Source: Rhodococcus sp. KRD162 (GTDB lineage Bacteria; Actinomycetota; Actinomycetes; Mycobacteriales; Mycobacteriaceae). Taken from it: a stretch of 46,528 nucleotides of DNA. The notes below the pieces were generated by a model. It did no database searches. It saw nothing but the letters and a program-made list of their open reading frames with translations, and was not told where the DNA came from. The position numbers were made by a program, and so were the translations under genes. Shown one piece after another: positions 14,985 through 22,702 of the stretch. The stretch is taken from NCBI RefSeq assembly GCF_017168335.1, contig NZ_JABFAU010000056.1:1-46528 (forward strand). Direction: 5' to 3'. Every line of letters starts with the position of its first letter. Position 1 is the first letter of the stretch.

Positions 14985-16313
14985 ATGACCTCGTCCAGCT
15001 ACATGCCGCTCCGGGCCGACACTGGATCGCGTACGCATGCCGGACACAGGTCGGTCGCCGCAGCGACGGACACCCCACGCACTCCGGTCGGATCGGTACC
15101 CACAGCGCGGAAGATCCGCTTCGGTTCGCGATGGCTGGCAGGGTCGATACTCGCGGCGTGCATCGCGATTGCAGCGCACGCGTTCTTCCTCGGATGGACA
15201 GTTCCATTCGGGCTCTTCGGCAACGGAATCGACACGATCGTCTACCGACACGGCGGCGAGGTCGTCGTGCTCGGTCAGCCGTTGTACGAATTCGCCCTGT
15301 TCGACGTCGGACTACCCTTCACCTACCCACCGTTCGCGGCTTTGTTGTTCACTCCACTCGCGCTTGTCACCGCGACGAGTGCCGTCACGGTTGTGCAAGC
15401 GATCAATGCCCTGCTGGTCTATGCAGCGGTGGTCCTGAGCTGGCGAGCTCTCGGATATCGCAGCGGCGCTGTGTATCTCGTCAGCGCGGGTATGGCCGTC
15501 GCGTTCACCTGGCTCGAACCGGTGCGGATGACCATCTGGCTCGGCCAGATCAACCTTCTGCTGCTCGTGTTGGTTCTGTTCGATCTCAGCCGAAGCGAAG
15601 GCAGTCGGCTGCGCGGGGTCGGTGTGGGAATAGCCGCGGGGCTCAAGCTGACTCCCGCCTTCTTCGTCCTCTATCTGCTCGCAATCAAGCAGTGGCGTGC
15701 AGCGCTCACTGCCACTGCCGCATTCGCAGCAACCGTTGCCGCCGGATTCCTCGTCATTGCCTCCGATTCCTGGAAGTTCTGGACCGCAACGATGGTCGAC
15801 TCCGAACGAATCGGGGCTCTCGCATCACCGGCGAACCAATCGATCCACGGAGCGCTGGCCCGCCTGTGGCCGGGCAACACGCCACCTTTTCTCGTGTGGC
15901 TTCTTCTTGCTGCGGCTGTCGCGGCGCTCGCATTGTGGACAGCTGCCCGCGTACACAGGGCAGGAAAGACATTGCTGGCTTTGACGATCTGCGGACTCGC
16001 AACGCCGATGGTCTCTCCCTTTGCGTGGGGGCATCACTGGGTGTGGTGCATCCCGCTGGCCGTTCTCGCCCTCGACTATGCGAATCGACGCCGCACCTGG
16101 TGGAGCTGGTTGGTGCCAATCGCCGTCACTGGCCCGATGATCGCCTGGTACTTCACCGATTACCGCGGCATCAAGGCCATCGGAATCTTCATGTTCGAGG
16201 GATCTCCCGCCTTCGAATTCGCCGTTCAATTCACTTACCCGGCAGTGTTCCTGGCCGTCATCGCCGCAACTCTGATCTCCTCGTTCCGGCCAACGAGCGC
16301 GGTGCCCGGTTGA
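14985..16313 (+). CDS. GT87-family (DUF2029) polyprenyl-phosphate-dependent mannosyltransferase-like protein
   Basis: A 442-aa GT-C-type membrane enzyme with about ten helices. The first large periplasmic loop contains GNGIDTIVYRHGGEVVVLGQPLYEF and GLPFTYPPFAALLFTPLAL, the conserved D-x-x-Y and FTYPP features of the actinobacterial GT87 group. SPFAWGHHWVW near residue 335 is also typical. Relatives add mannose to phosphatidylinositol mannosides and lipoarabinomannan in the envelope. The exact linkage is unknown. A GTG three codons upstream (14976) is an alternative start; neither has a strong ribosome site. Confidence 0.85.
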   Translation: MTSSSYMPLRADTGSRTHAGHRSVAAATDTPRTPVGSVPTARKIRFGSRWLAGSILAACIAIAAHAFFLGWTVPFGLFGNGIDTIVYRHGGEVVVLGQPLYEFALFDVGLPFTYPPFAALLFTPLALVTATSAVTVVQAINALLVYAAVVLSWRALGYRSGAVYLVSAGMAVAFTWLEPVRMTIWLGQINLLLLVLVLFDLSRSEGSRLRGVGVGIAAGLKLTPAFFVLYLLAIKQWRAALTATAAFAATVAAGFLVIASDSWKFWTATMVDSERIGALASPANQSIHGALARLWPGNTPPFLVWLLLAAAVAALALWTAARVHRAGKTLLALTICGLATPMVSPFAWGHHWVWCIPLAVLALDYANRRRTWWSWLVPIAVTGPMIAWYFTDYRGIKAIGIFMFEGSPAFEFAVQFTYPAVFLAVIAATLISSFRPTSAVPG

Positions 16314-16320
16314 TGAGTAC

Positions 16321-16776
16321 GTGAACAGTTGGTGGAGAGCCGTACTTGCGTTGCTGATCCTCCTCACAGCATCGTGCGGTTCCTTCGAGCCTGGCAAGCC
16401 CTTGGCCATGGACGGGGATGACGTGTCGTACGAGTTGGAGAAGGTCGCCTTCACGATTCCGGATGGCTTCGAGTTCATCCAGGGCGTCAAGTACGCGGAG
16501 TTCGTCGGACAACCCGCGTGGGCTGCTCGATTCGACGGACCGAACGAACTGGGTGACGGGCGGGCCGTAGCGGCTGCCAACCCGTCGTATCCCCCTCTGC
16601 AGCCGGCCGACTGCGGCACCGCATCGAAGGACAGCTGGACCTCGTTGGGCTCGAAGTGTGAACCCGAGATGCTGTTTACCTCACGCCTTGCAGGTGGATC
16701 TTCAGACGCTTTCTCCGTGATGTTGACAACGGGTGCTCAGGAATCGTCGCTCTTCATCTACTGCGAGGGCCACTGA
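16321..16776 (+). CDS. Putative secreted lipoprotein
   Basis: A 151-aa protein with a hydrophobic signal (WWRAVLALLILLTASC) ending in a plausible lipobox cysteine near residue 19. The mature part is about 130 residues, contains four further cysteines (CGT, KCEP, YCEGH) and has no recognised domain. It starts with GTG 7 bp after the GT87 stop and may be in the same operon, so an envelope role is plausible. A strong hairpin follows 20 bp after its stop. Confidence 0.7.
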   Translation: MNSWWRAVLALLILLTASCGSFEPGKPLAMDGDDVSYELEKVAFTIPDGFEFIQGVKYAEFVGQPAWAARFDGPNELGDGRAVAAANPSYPPLQPADCGTASKDSWTSLGSKCEPEMLFTSRLAGGSSDAFSVMLTTGAQESSLFIYCEGH

Positions 16777-16795
16777 CCTGCCGCGGGAAATCGTG

Positions 16796-16828
16796 TGCAG
16801 CCAGCCGCGCTCAGCGCGGCTGGCTGCA
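16796..16828. terminator. Bidirectional terminator-like hairpin
   Basis: A perfect 15-bp inverted repeat (arms 16796-16810 and 16814-16828, beginning TGCAGCCAGC) has only TCA as loop. The loop is the stop codon of the convergent AbiEi-DUF559 gene, whose last five codons form one arm. It also follows the lipoprotein stop by 19 bp. There is no U-run, as is common for actinobacterial terminators. Confidence 0.75.
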
Positions 16829-17692
16829 CCGGATTCGGTTGACGGTGGCGATGATTTCGGCGATAACCTGTTCCATTCGCTCTGTCAGGTCCAACCAGGT
16901 GTATCGAAGCACCGTCCAGCTCTGCGAGAGGGCATTCTGACGGGTCCGATCACGTTGGAACACGTCGTGGTCGGTGTGGAAGGCCCAACCGTCGATCTCG
17001 ATCGCTACCATTTCCGCAACGAACGCGATGTCGAGTTCGTATCCGCTCCATCGATAGTTGGCTACCCAGCCGAGGACCGAACGGGCTCGGAGTTCGCTGA
17101 GCAGCAGCCGTTCGCCTTCGGAGCGGGCACCACTTTCGGCGACCTTCAGTAGTCGTGCGGCCTGCTGAGCACCTGTTCGACCGGGATTTCGCGCGTGGGA
17201 CTGCCTCAATTTTTCCAAGTTCGTATGCCGTTGCAGCGCTCGGTCCATGATGTGTGACTTTCCGATTGCCGATTCCAGCACCGAGAGTTCGAGCGAGGTG
17301 ACCTCGAGCCCTCTGCGGGTGACGATGTCTTTTCCGTGCACATCTCGTCGGCGGATTCTGCATCCCTCCGCGCGGCTTCGACCATTGCGCGGTGTTGTGA
17401 CCTCGATGACCTGGGGCACCTCTGTAGTCACCCGGTGCCAAAAGACCGCAGCTTCCCCACTGAGAATCGCACTCGTCCCCGCGCCCCACACTGCCGCCCG
17501 GATGCGCGCATCGGTGCTGAATGGGCGGTCCGCAACGAAGTAGACACCTCGGTGCACCTTCGTCCACGTGCCCGCGCGCAGCAATCGGTCCACCGCGTCC
17601 GCGCTCACCCCGCATGCGCCTGCTTGCGCGCGAGTGATCACTCCGTCGTGTTGCGCCAGCCAATCATCGAGCATGTCGACTTGGACGTTCAC
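16811..17692 (-). CDS. AbiEi-type antitoxin N-terminal domain fused to DUF559 nuclease-like domain
   Basis: A 293-aa protein. Residues about 5-60 (LDDWLAQHDGVITRAQAGACGVSADAVDRLLRAGTWTKVHRGVYFV) form the winged helix of the type IV antitoxin AbiEi_4 family. The C-terminal half ends with LDIAFVAEMVAIEIDGWAFHTDHDVFQRDRTRQNALSQSWTVLRYTWLDL, which matches DUF559, a restriction-endonuclease-like (Vsr-type) fold with its acidic D/E-x-D residues. Such two-domain proteins are frequent in actinobacteria and lack a known function. No AbiEii nucleotidyltransferase toxin gene is next to it. GTG 17692 is used; an ATG six codons in is possible. Confidence 0.8.
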   Translation of the reverse strand: MNVQVDMLDDWLAQHDGVITRAQAGACGVSADAVDRLLRAGTWTKVHRGVYFVADRPFSTDARIRAAVWGAGTSAILSGEAAVFWHRVTTEVPQVIEVTTPRNGRSRAEGCRIRRRDVHGKDIVTRRGLEVTSLELSVLESAIGKSHIMDRALQRHTNLEKLRQSHARNPGRTGAQQAARLLKVAESGARSEGERLLLSELRARSVLGWVANYRWSGYELDIAFVAEMVAIEIDGWAFHTDHDVFQRDRTRQNALSQSWTVLRYTWLDLTERMEQVIAEIIATVNRIRCSQPR

Positions 17693-17784
17693 GCGGTCGA
17701 AGGGGTTCCATGGATCGGATCCGCGGGACGGTTCATCCCTGACTGTCGAATCCGCGCATATCCCGCTACGATCCTCGGTACATC

Positions 17785-17798
17785 AGACCAAATGGTCT
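17785..17798. promoter_or_regulatory. Candidate operator upstream of the PLDc_N gene
   Basis: AGACCA-AA-TGGTCT is a perfect 6-2-6 inverted repeat, 19 bp before the ATG of the PLDc_N gene. It has the size of a TetR-type site. No tetR gene is adjacent, so the regulator would act from elsewhere. Confidence 0.4.
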
Positions 17799-17817
17799 CT
17801 AAGGTGGAGGGCTACCA

Positions 17818-18195
17818 ATGCCGTACTTCGGTTTGCTGGTGATGTTGCTGTGGGTGTTCTGCCTGATCGACGTGATCACAGCCGACGACGGTGGAGTGCG
17901 GTACCTACCCAAGATCGTTTGGCTGCTGCTGGTGGTATTTCTCCCGCTCGCCGGATCGCTGGCGTGGCTGTTCGCAGGACGCCCCATCGGCGGCGGCATC
18001 TGGGGAGGTCCTGGCGGCGGATCCCGTTACCAGCGGGCGGGCAATTCGACATTCCCGGAGTACGAGACGCGGCCAGGTCGCCAAGCGGCTCAGAACCGGG
18101 AAGCGGACGATGAATTTCTGCGTCGCTGCCGTGAGCGCGCAGAGGAGCAGCGTCAACTGGAGCGGGAGCGCCGCAAGCGCGATCTCGGGCTCTGA
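17818..18195 (+). CDS. PLDc_N-domain membrane protein
   Basis: A 125-aa protein. Two N-terminal membrane helices (MPYFGLLVMLLWVFCLIDVIT and KIVWLLLVVFLPLAGSLAWLFAG) with the intervening VRYLPK are typical of the phospholipase D-nuclease N-terminal (PLDc_N) domain. A Gly-rich linker and a charged, Arg/Glu-rich coiled-coil tail (RRCRERAEEQRQLERERRKRD) follow. Actinobacteria carry many such stand-alone proteins of unknown role at the membrane. AAGGTGGAGG precedes the ATG. Confidence 0.85.
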   Translation: MPYFGLLVMLLWVFCLIDVITADDGGVRYLPKIVWLLLVVFLPLAGSLAWLFAGRPIGGGIWGGPGGGSRYQRAGNSTFPEYETRPGRQAAQNREADDEFLRRCRERAEEQRQLERERRKRDLGL

Positions 18196-18216
18196 CCGCA
18201 AGAAACACTGTCCAGC

Positions 18217-18948
18217 TCAGCGTTGCTGTATCGATGGCGAATCGATGACTCCCCATCGCGAAGGCGGCAGCACGATCAGGCGCGCCTTTCCGATGACGTC
18301 ATCCACGGGCACTGTTCCGCCGAGTTCGTCGCCTGCGTGAGCTCTCGAGTCCGCCGAGCCACTTCGATTGTCGCCCATCACCCAGAGACTTCCGTCCGGC
18401 ACTTCGACGGGTCCGAAGCAGCGGCCGGACGGCGGCGCGGTCTGACAGGTGAGCTGGTTGTCGACAAACGGGAAGTCCCTGACGACATACGGCTCGTCCA
18501 GGGGCCGACCGTCCACCTCGACTCGTCCTTGCGCGTCACAGCACTGCACAGTTTGCCCACCGGTGGCGATAACTCGTTTCACGAGATCGTTCTCGTCGGG
18601 TGCCACCAACCCTGCCCACGAACCCGCGTCCTGGAGTGCCTTGACAATCGGGTTGTCCGAGCGTGTCGAGCGGTAGCCGATGTTCCACGACGAGGTAGGC
18701 GCTCGGAACACCACCACATCACCCGGTTGTGGATCACCGAAGCGAAAGGTCATCTTGTCCACTGCAATTCGATCGCCGACAAGAAGCGTTGGTTCCATCG
18801 ACCCGGACGGAATGTAGTACACCCGTCCGACGAACGTCTGCAACAGAACACTGAGCACCAACGCCACAACGACGAGGATTGCCGTCTCCCGCAGCCAGGA
18901 CGGGACCCTGCGTCGTGGGGCGTCGTCGATGTTCTGGTTGTCGGCCAT
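18217..18948 (-). CDS. lepB: Signal peptidase I
   Basis: A 243-aa type I signal peptidase. One N-terminal membrane anchor (LRETAILVVVALVLSVLLQTFVG) is followed by box B YIPSGSMEPTL with nucleophile Ser50. Box D NDLVKRVIATGG carries the general-base Lys124, and box E is VMGDNRSGSADSR. It cleaves Sec/Tat signal peptides at the outer face of the membrane. The start is uncertain: ATG 18948, ATG 18954 and GTG 18960 are all in frame. The canonical actinobacterial lepB sits beside rplS and rnhB; this one does not, so it is probably an additional copy. Confidence 0.92.
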   Translation of the reverse strand: MADNQNIDDAPRRRVPSWLRETAILVVVALVLSVLLQTFVGRVYYIPSGSMEPTLLVGDRIAVDKMTFRFGDPQPGDVVVFRAPTSSWNIGYRSTRSDNPIVKALQDAGSWAGLVAPDENDLVKRVIATGGQTVQCCDAQGRVEVDGRPLDEPYVVRDFPFVDNQLTCQTAPPSGRCFGPVEVPDGSLWVMGDNRSGSADSRAHAGDELGGTVPVDDVIGKARLIVLPPSRWGVIDSPSIQQR

Positions 18949-18977
18949 CACCATCTTCACAGCTTAGAGCCAGTGCA

Positions 18978-19328
18978 GTGCGTATCGTACTGAGCATGCT
19001 GTTTCTGGGCGTCGTGTTGGCTACTGTTGGTGCGGTGATGATGACCATCGCAACAGCGCAGCTCTCGCGCGTGAACGAGGGCCACTACCTGCCCATGATC
19101 ATCGGAAGATTCGCGGTCGCGTCCCCATTCAAGGTCACCGCTCTTCGGGTGGGCGCGCAAACCGTCGCTGCCGTCGCGACATGGATCGTCGCTGTGACCA
19201 CATGGGATCACCGGGCACCCTGGCCATCCTTCATCGCCACTGTGACGACTCTGATTGCAGCAGTAGCGATTCCGGTCATTGCCATGACGTGGAAGCACAA
19301 TCGACATTTCCGGAGGTCGAATCGATGA
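18978..19328 (+). CDS. Small membrane protein
   Basis: A 116-aa protein with three predicted membrane helices (about 3-25, 55-70 and 80-100) and a basic C terminus (KHNRHFRRSNR). No family recognised. The GTG at 18978 is a tentative start; an ATG at 18996 is also possible. It is divergent from lepB. Its stop overlaps by 4 bp (ATGA) the start of the interrupted lipoprotein gene, so they formed one operon. Confidence 0.55.
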   Translation: MRIVLSMLFLGVVLATVGAVMMTIATAQLSRVNEGHYLPMIIGRFAVASPFKVTALRVGAQTVAAVATWIVAVTTWDHRAPWPSFIATVTTLIAAVAIPVIAMTWKHNRHFRRSNR

Positions 19329-19819
19329 CGTCGGCGCACAGGGTCGGACTCGCCACCATCACTCTCGCGGCAATGCTCTGTGCGTGTGCGCCTGCCGAAG
19401 TCGACGAACCTGGAATTCCTACCGCTTAGATTCGTTCGACGCAGTTCGCCGCTCCTCCACCTCCGGTCACCGATGCTGCTCCCACCGCCGAGCAACTGAC
19501 CACGCTTTTCGCTGCGAGCCTTGACTACTCCGTTCGAGAGAAGGATCGGGCCCACCTGTTCGACGGCCCCAGCGAAAACAATGTTGCACTCGCACGCGCG
19601 TGGGGTGCCCAGCCCGATCCACAACGGATCGAATTCACGACGGTCGAGCCCGCTGGCCCGGACACTGTCCATGCGAGTGGACAAGGGCGCTGGAGAAGCA
19701 TGGAGCCCTATTCGGTGGGACCGATCCCTTTCGTCCGGTGGGACAACGAGTGGAAGGTCTCTCGCACATTCGCTTGTGGATTCGTGGGTGCCTTCGATGG
19801 ACCCGACGCATGCGCGTGA
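19325..19819 (+). pseudogene. Lipoprotein gene interrupted by an in-frame amber codon
   Basis: From ATG 19325 the frame encodes a signal peptide with a Cys-rich lipobox region (ITLAAMLCACAPAEVDEPG). Codon 35, at 19427-19429, is TAG. Beyond it the same frame stays open for 129 more sense codons, including TAEQLTTLFAASLDYSVREKDR, GAQPDPQRIEF and RTFACGFVGAFDGPDACA, and ends at TGA 19817. The downstream part has the proline-rich linker and compact Cys-containing domain of a mature lipoprotein. One substitution (for example from CAG or GAG) would explain it. No start codon with a good ribosome site restores the rest. A sequencing error or readthrough is possible. Confidence 0.75.
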
Positions 19820-19850
19820 GCTGACGTTCTGGCCTTGCCTGCATCAGGAT

Positions 19851-19961
19851 ATCTCGAATCGGGTGCAGCTGACCGCGGTGAGCAGCGAACTCGGCGATGC
19901 CATCACCGGACGGAAGACCGGCCGCTCCAGCGACAAAGAGATCACTCTGTTCGACTCCACC
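19851..19961 (+). pseudogene. C-terminal remnant of ornithine cyclodeaminase/mu-crystallin family
   Basis: The plus frame reads VQLTAVSSELGDAITGRKTGRSSDKEITLFDST. It matches the family pattern ELG-x(3)-GR-x-GR-(T/S)-S-x-EITLFDSTG near the C terminus of ornithine cyclodeaminases. The rest of the gene is absent on both sides; the match breaks after DST, 15 bp before a palindromic repeat. It is a short deletion remnant, with no start of its own. Confidence 0.6.
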
Positions 19962-19975
19962 GTCAACCCCAGCTG

Positions 19976-20065
19976 GCAAACGCGCGCGCATTCGCTGAAC
20001 GCTCGCGAAATCGCTGCCACTTCGAGGCTATTCCCCGCGCACCTGGCAAACGCGCGCGCATTTGC
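19976..20065. repeat. Second palindromic repeat doublet (70-bp period)
   Basis: GCAAACGCGCGCGCATTCGC (19976-19995) and GCAAACGCGCGCGCATTTGC (20046-20065) are 70 bp apart start to start, exactly the period of the doublet at 12-101. They share CAAACGCGCGCGC with it but have imperfect right arms. They lie between the ornithine cyclodeaminase remnant and the 3' end of the aldolase gene. The remainder of 19820-20137 shows no intact gene. Confidence 0.8.
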
Positions 20066-20137
20066 GTACGGCTCGAAGGCCGATACACCCCGAATTACCT
20101 ATGCCACATACTGATTCCGTTGCTATTGCAACATTGC

Positions 20138-20899
20138 CTAACCCCGGGCAGCCTTCAGGTGATCAGCCGACACCGCCTTGAGGTGCGTCAGGTCCGAAGC
20201 CACTGTGGCGAGCGTGAAGCCCGCGGACAGTCGTTGAGCAGCGATGCTTCCCGTTGCAGTGTGAATCCCCGCCGTTATTCCTGCGGCGGCGGCAGCTTTC
20301 TGCACTCGGACGAGAGCTGCGTCGAACTCCTCGTCCACGGAAGGGTCCGTAGGCGAGGCTCCACCGACGGCCAGGCGCAGATCCGAGGGCCCCACGTAGA
20401 CGCCGTCGAGTCCGGGTACAGCACAGATCGCTTCAACGTTGGCCAGGCCCTGCGGTGTCTCGATCATGGCCAACACGACGGTATCGCGGTTGGCAGCGGC
20501 AGGGTCGGGTCCGATGCGTAGTTGCGAGCGCATCGGGCCGTAGGAACGGATTCCTGCCGGCGGATAGGTCGCCGCAGACACTGCGGCGGCAGCGTCTTCG
20601 GCGGTGTCGATGAGCGGCACGATGACGCCGGCCGCACCTGCATCTAGTGCACGGCCGATGACGGTGGCATTGTTGGCCTCGACCCGAACGAGGGCGGCGG
20701 GCCCCTGCGCGGCGTCGATAGCCGTGATTCCGGCGAGCATGCCCGAGTATCCGATCAGACCGTGCTGGAGGTCGAGAGCAATGTAGTCCCAACCCACGTG
20801 CGCAAGCCATTCGGTCGATACCGGACTGTCGATGACTGACCAATACCCGAGGATGCGCTCGCGGTTACGAACCCGAGCGGCAAATTCCTGTGCAGACAT
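20138..20899 (-). CDS. HpcH/HpaI-family class II aldolase
   Basis: A 253-aa TIM-barrel aldolase. The base His46 is in ALDLQHG. Arg73 is in LVRVEANN. The metal ligands Glu148 (AMIETPQG) and Asp174 (GVYVGPSDL) are present. Family members cleave 2-keto-3-deoxy sugar acids or 4-hydroxy-2-oxo acids to pyruvate and an aldehyde. The gene is last in a six-gene operon after an aldo/keto reductase (10-bp gap) and an ABC importer. It probably cleaves an intermediate of the imported acid sugar; the substrate is not determined. Confidence 0.9.
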   Translation of the reverse strand: MSAQEFAARVRNRERILGYWSVIDSPVSTEWLAHVGWDYIALDLQHGLIGYSGMLAGITAIDAAQGPAALVRVEANNATVIGRALDAGAAGVIVPLIDTAEDAAAAVSAATYPPAGIRSYGPMRSQLRIGPDPAAANRDTVVLAMIETPQGLANVEAICAVPGLDGVYVGPSDLRLAVGGASPTDPSVDEEFDAALVRVQKAAAAAGITAGIHTATGSIAAQRLSAGFTLATVASDLTHLKAVSADHLKAARG

Positions 20900-20909
20900 T
20901 CAAACCCCT

Positions 20910-21866
20910 TCAGCGGTTGTAATTCGGCATCGGTCCGCGGAGCGCACCACCGACCTCGTCGCATGCAGCGACGACTTCCGCGTCGAGTGGCCCGCGGCCG
21001 AGGGCAGCGATGTTCGACTCGAGGTGCTCCACCTTGGATCCCCCCAACAGCACCGGCCCGGTGGCAGGCTTGGACACCAGCCATCGTAGGGCGAGCTCGG
21101 TGAGCGGCATTCCGGCCCCGTCGGCAACGACACCCAGCTGCGTGATGGCATCGAATATTGCTGTGTTCCAGTAGCGTTCACGGTACATGGCAGCCAGACG
21201 CGAGTCACCGAACCGACCGTCGATGGGTTCGACTCCCGCGGAGTGCTTTCCGGTGAGCAGGCCGCCGCCTAGTGGGTTGTAGACCATGGTGGTCAGACCC
21301 GTAAGTGCAGCGAACTCGACGTACTCCTCTTCGATCCTGCGTGCGAGCAAGTTGTACAGCTGCTGCGCGACCACTGGACGTGGGGCACCTACCTCGTCGG
21401 CTACCCGGTTGATCTCTCCGATCTGCCAGGCCGCGAAGTTCGAGACGCCGAGGGCCCGAATCTTTCCCTCCGACATCAGCTCTGCAACGGTGGTGAGAGT
21501 GTCCGCGATCGGTGTCGCGCGATCGGGCTGGTGCAGGTAGAACAGATCGACGTAGTCGGTGTTCAGCCGTACCAGGCTGGCATCGACGCTCCGCCGCAAC
21601 CCTTTCGGAGACAGTGGACTGTTGTCTCCGGCGTCCGGATGGGGCATGCCGGCTTTGGTTGCCAGGGTCACTCGGTCGCGACGGGTGGCGAGCAGAGTCG
21701 CGAGCATCCGCTCGGATTCTCCGCCCGCGTAGCCGTTGGCCGTGTCGATGTGTGTAACTCCGGCGTCCAGTGCGGCATCGAGCATCTTCGCGGCACCGGG
21801 TTCGTCGACGGTGTCACCGAACGTCATGGTCCCCAGGACGAGAGGGGAAATGTCGAGCGAGTTCAT
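20910..21866 (-). CDS. Aldo/keto reductase
   Basis: A 318-aa (alpha/beta)8 AKR. The tetrad is visible: Asp41 (HIDTANGY), Tyr46, Lys71 (LATKAG) and His112 (FYLHQPD). The NADPH-binding C terminus contains GPVLLGGSKVEHLESNI. It resembles the AKR11/12 or YghZ-like group. It could reduce or oxidise a carbonyl of the imported compound or the aldehyde from the aldolase step. Its ATG overlaps the stop of the ABC ATPase gene by 4 bp (ATGA), so it belongs to the transporter operon. Confidence 0.9.
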   Translation of the reverse strand: MNSLDISPLVLGTMTFGDTVDEPGAAKMLDAALDAGVTHIDTANGYAGGESERMLATLLATRRDRVTLATKAGMPHPDAGDNSPLSPKGLRRSVDASLVRLNTDYVDLFYLHQPDRATPIADTLTTVAELMSEGKIRALGVSNFAAWQIGEINRVADEVGAPRPVVAQQLYNLLARRIEEEYVEFAALTGLTTMVYNPLGGGLLTGKHSAGVEPIDGRFGDSRLAAMYRERYWNTAIFDAITQLGVVADGAGMPLTELALRWLVSKPATGPVLLGGSKVEHLESNIAALGRGPLDAEVVAACDEVGGALRGPMPNYNR

Positions 21867-22702
21867 GCGGGGGCTCCTACGGGTGCATTCGTGAGCCGCG
21901 AAACGACATGTCGCGGTTTGATTCCTGTCATCGCTGCGGGGTCGAGCGCCGCTGCGCGCAGTGCTCGGGTGTACGGCTCCTTGGGGCGCGCAAGAACCTC
22001 CTCGGTGTCGCCGCTCTCGACGACGCGTCCCTTCGACATCACGATGACCGTCTCACTGATCTCGCGGACTACCCCGAGGTTGTGCGAGATGAAGACGTAG
22101 GTCAACCCGGTTTGCTGTTGAATTTCGCGCAGCAGCTCGAGCACCTGCGCCTGCACCGACACATCCAGCGCACTGGTGGCTTCGTCGCACACCAGGACCT
22201 CCGGTCCTGAAGCGAGAGCACGAGCGATGCCGATTCGTTGGCGCTGGCCACCGGAGAACTCTGCTGGTCGACGCCCGAGGGCTGTCGTCGGCAGTCCGAC
22301 CCGGTCGATGAGTTCGGCCGCCTTCGCTACTCGCTCCGACTTACTTCGAATACCTTTGAGGCGCAGCGGCTCCCCGACGATGTCGACGGCCGTTAGGTGC
22401 GGGTCGAGTGACCCATAGGGGTCCTGGAACACCATCTGCACGCGGGAACGGAACGGCCGCAGTGATTTCTCGGACATCTGCGCGATGTCGGTACCGTCGA
22501 CTACTATCCGCCCGGCCGTCGGGGTGAGCAACCGAACGATGGACTTGGCGATGGTGGATTTGCCGCAGCCGGATTCACCGACGATTGCGATGGTCTTGCC
22601 CTTGTCCACTGAGAAGCTCACCGTGTCGACGGCTCGGAATCTGCCTTGGGCGACGGGGTATTCGACGACGAGGTTCTCGACAGACAGAAGTGGTGCAGTC
22701 AT
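21863..22702 (-). CDS. ABC importer ATPase, Opp/Dpp type (OppF/DppF-like)
   Basis: A 279-aa nucleotide-binding subunit. The Walker A is GESGCGKST, the signature FSGGQRQRIGIARAL, and the Walker B VLVCDEATSALD. The C-terminal oligopeptide-transporter tail KEPYTRALRAA is present. The ATG at 22702 overlaps the upstream ATPase stop (ATGA). Together with the second ATPase, two permeases and the divergent binding protein it forms a complete importer. Confidence 0.93.
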   Translation of the reverse strand: MTAPLLSVENLVVEYPVAQGRFRAVDTVSFSVDKGKTIAIVGESGCGKSTIAKSIVRLLTPTAGRIVVDGTDIAQMSEKSLRPFRSRVQMVFQDPYGSLDPHLTAVDIVGEPLRLKGIRSKSERVAKAAELIDRVGLPTTALGRRPAEFSGGQRQRIGIARALASGPEVLVCDEATSALDVSVQAQVLELLREIQQQTGLTYVFISHNLGVVREISETVIVMSKGRVVESGDTEEVLARPKEPYTRALRAAALDPAAMTGIKPRHVVSRLTNAPVGAPA

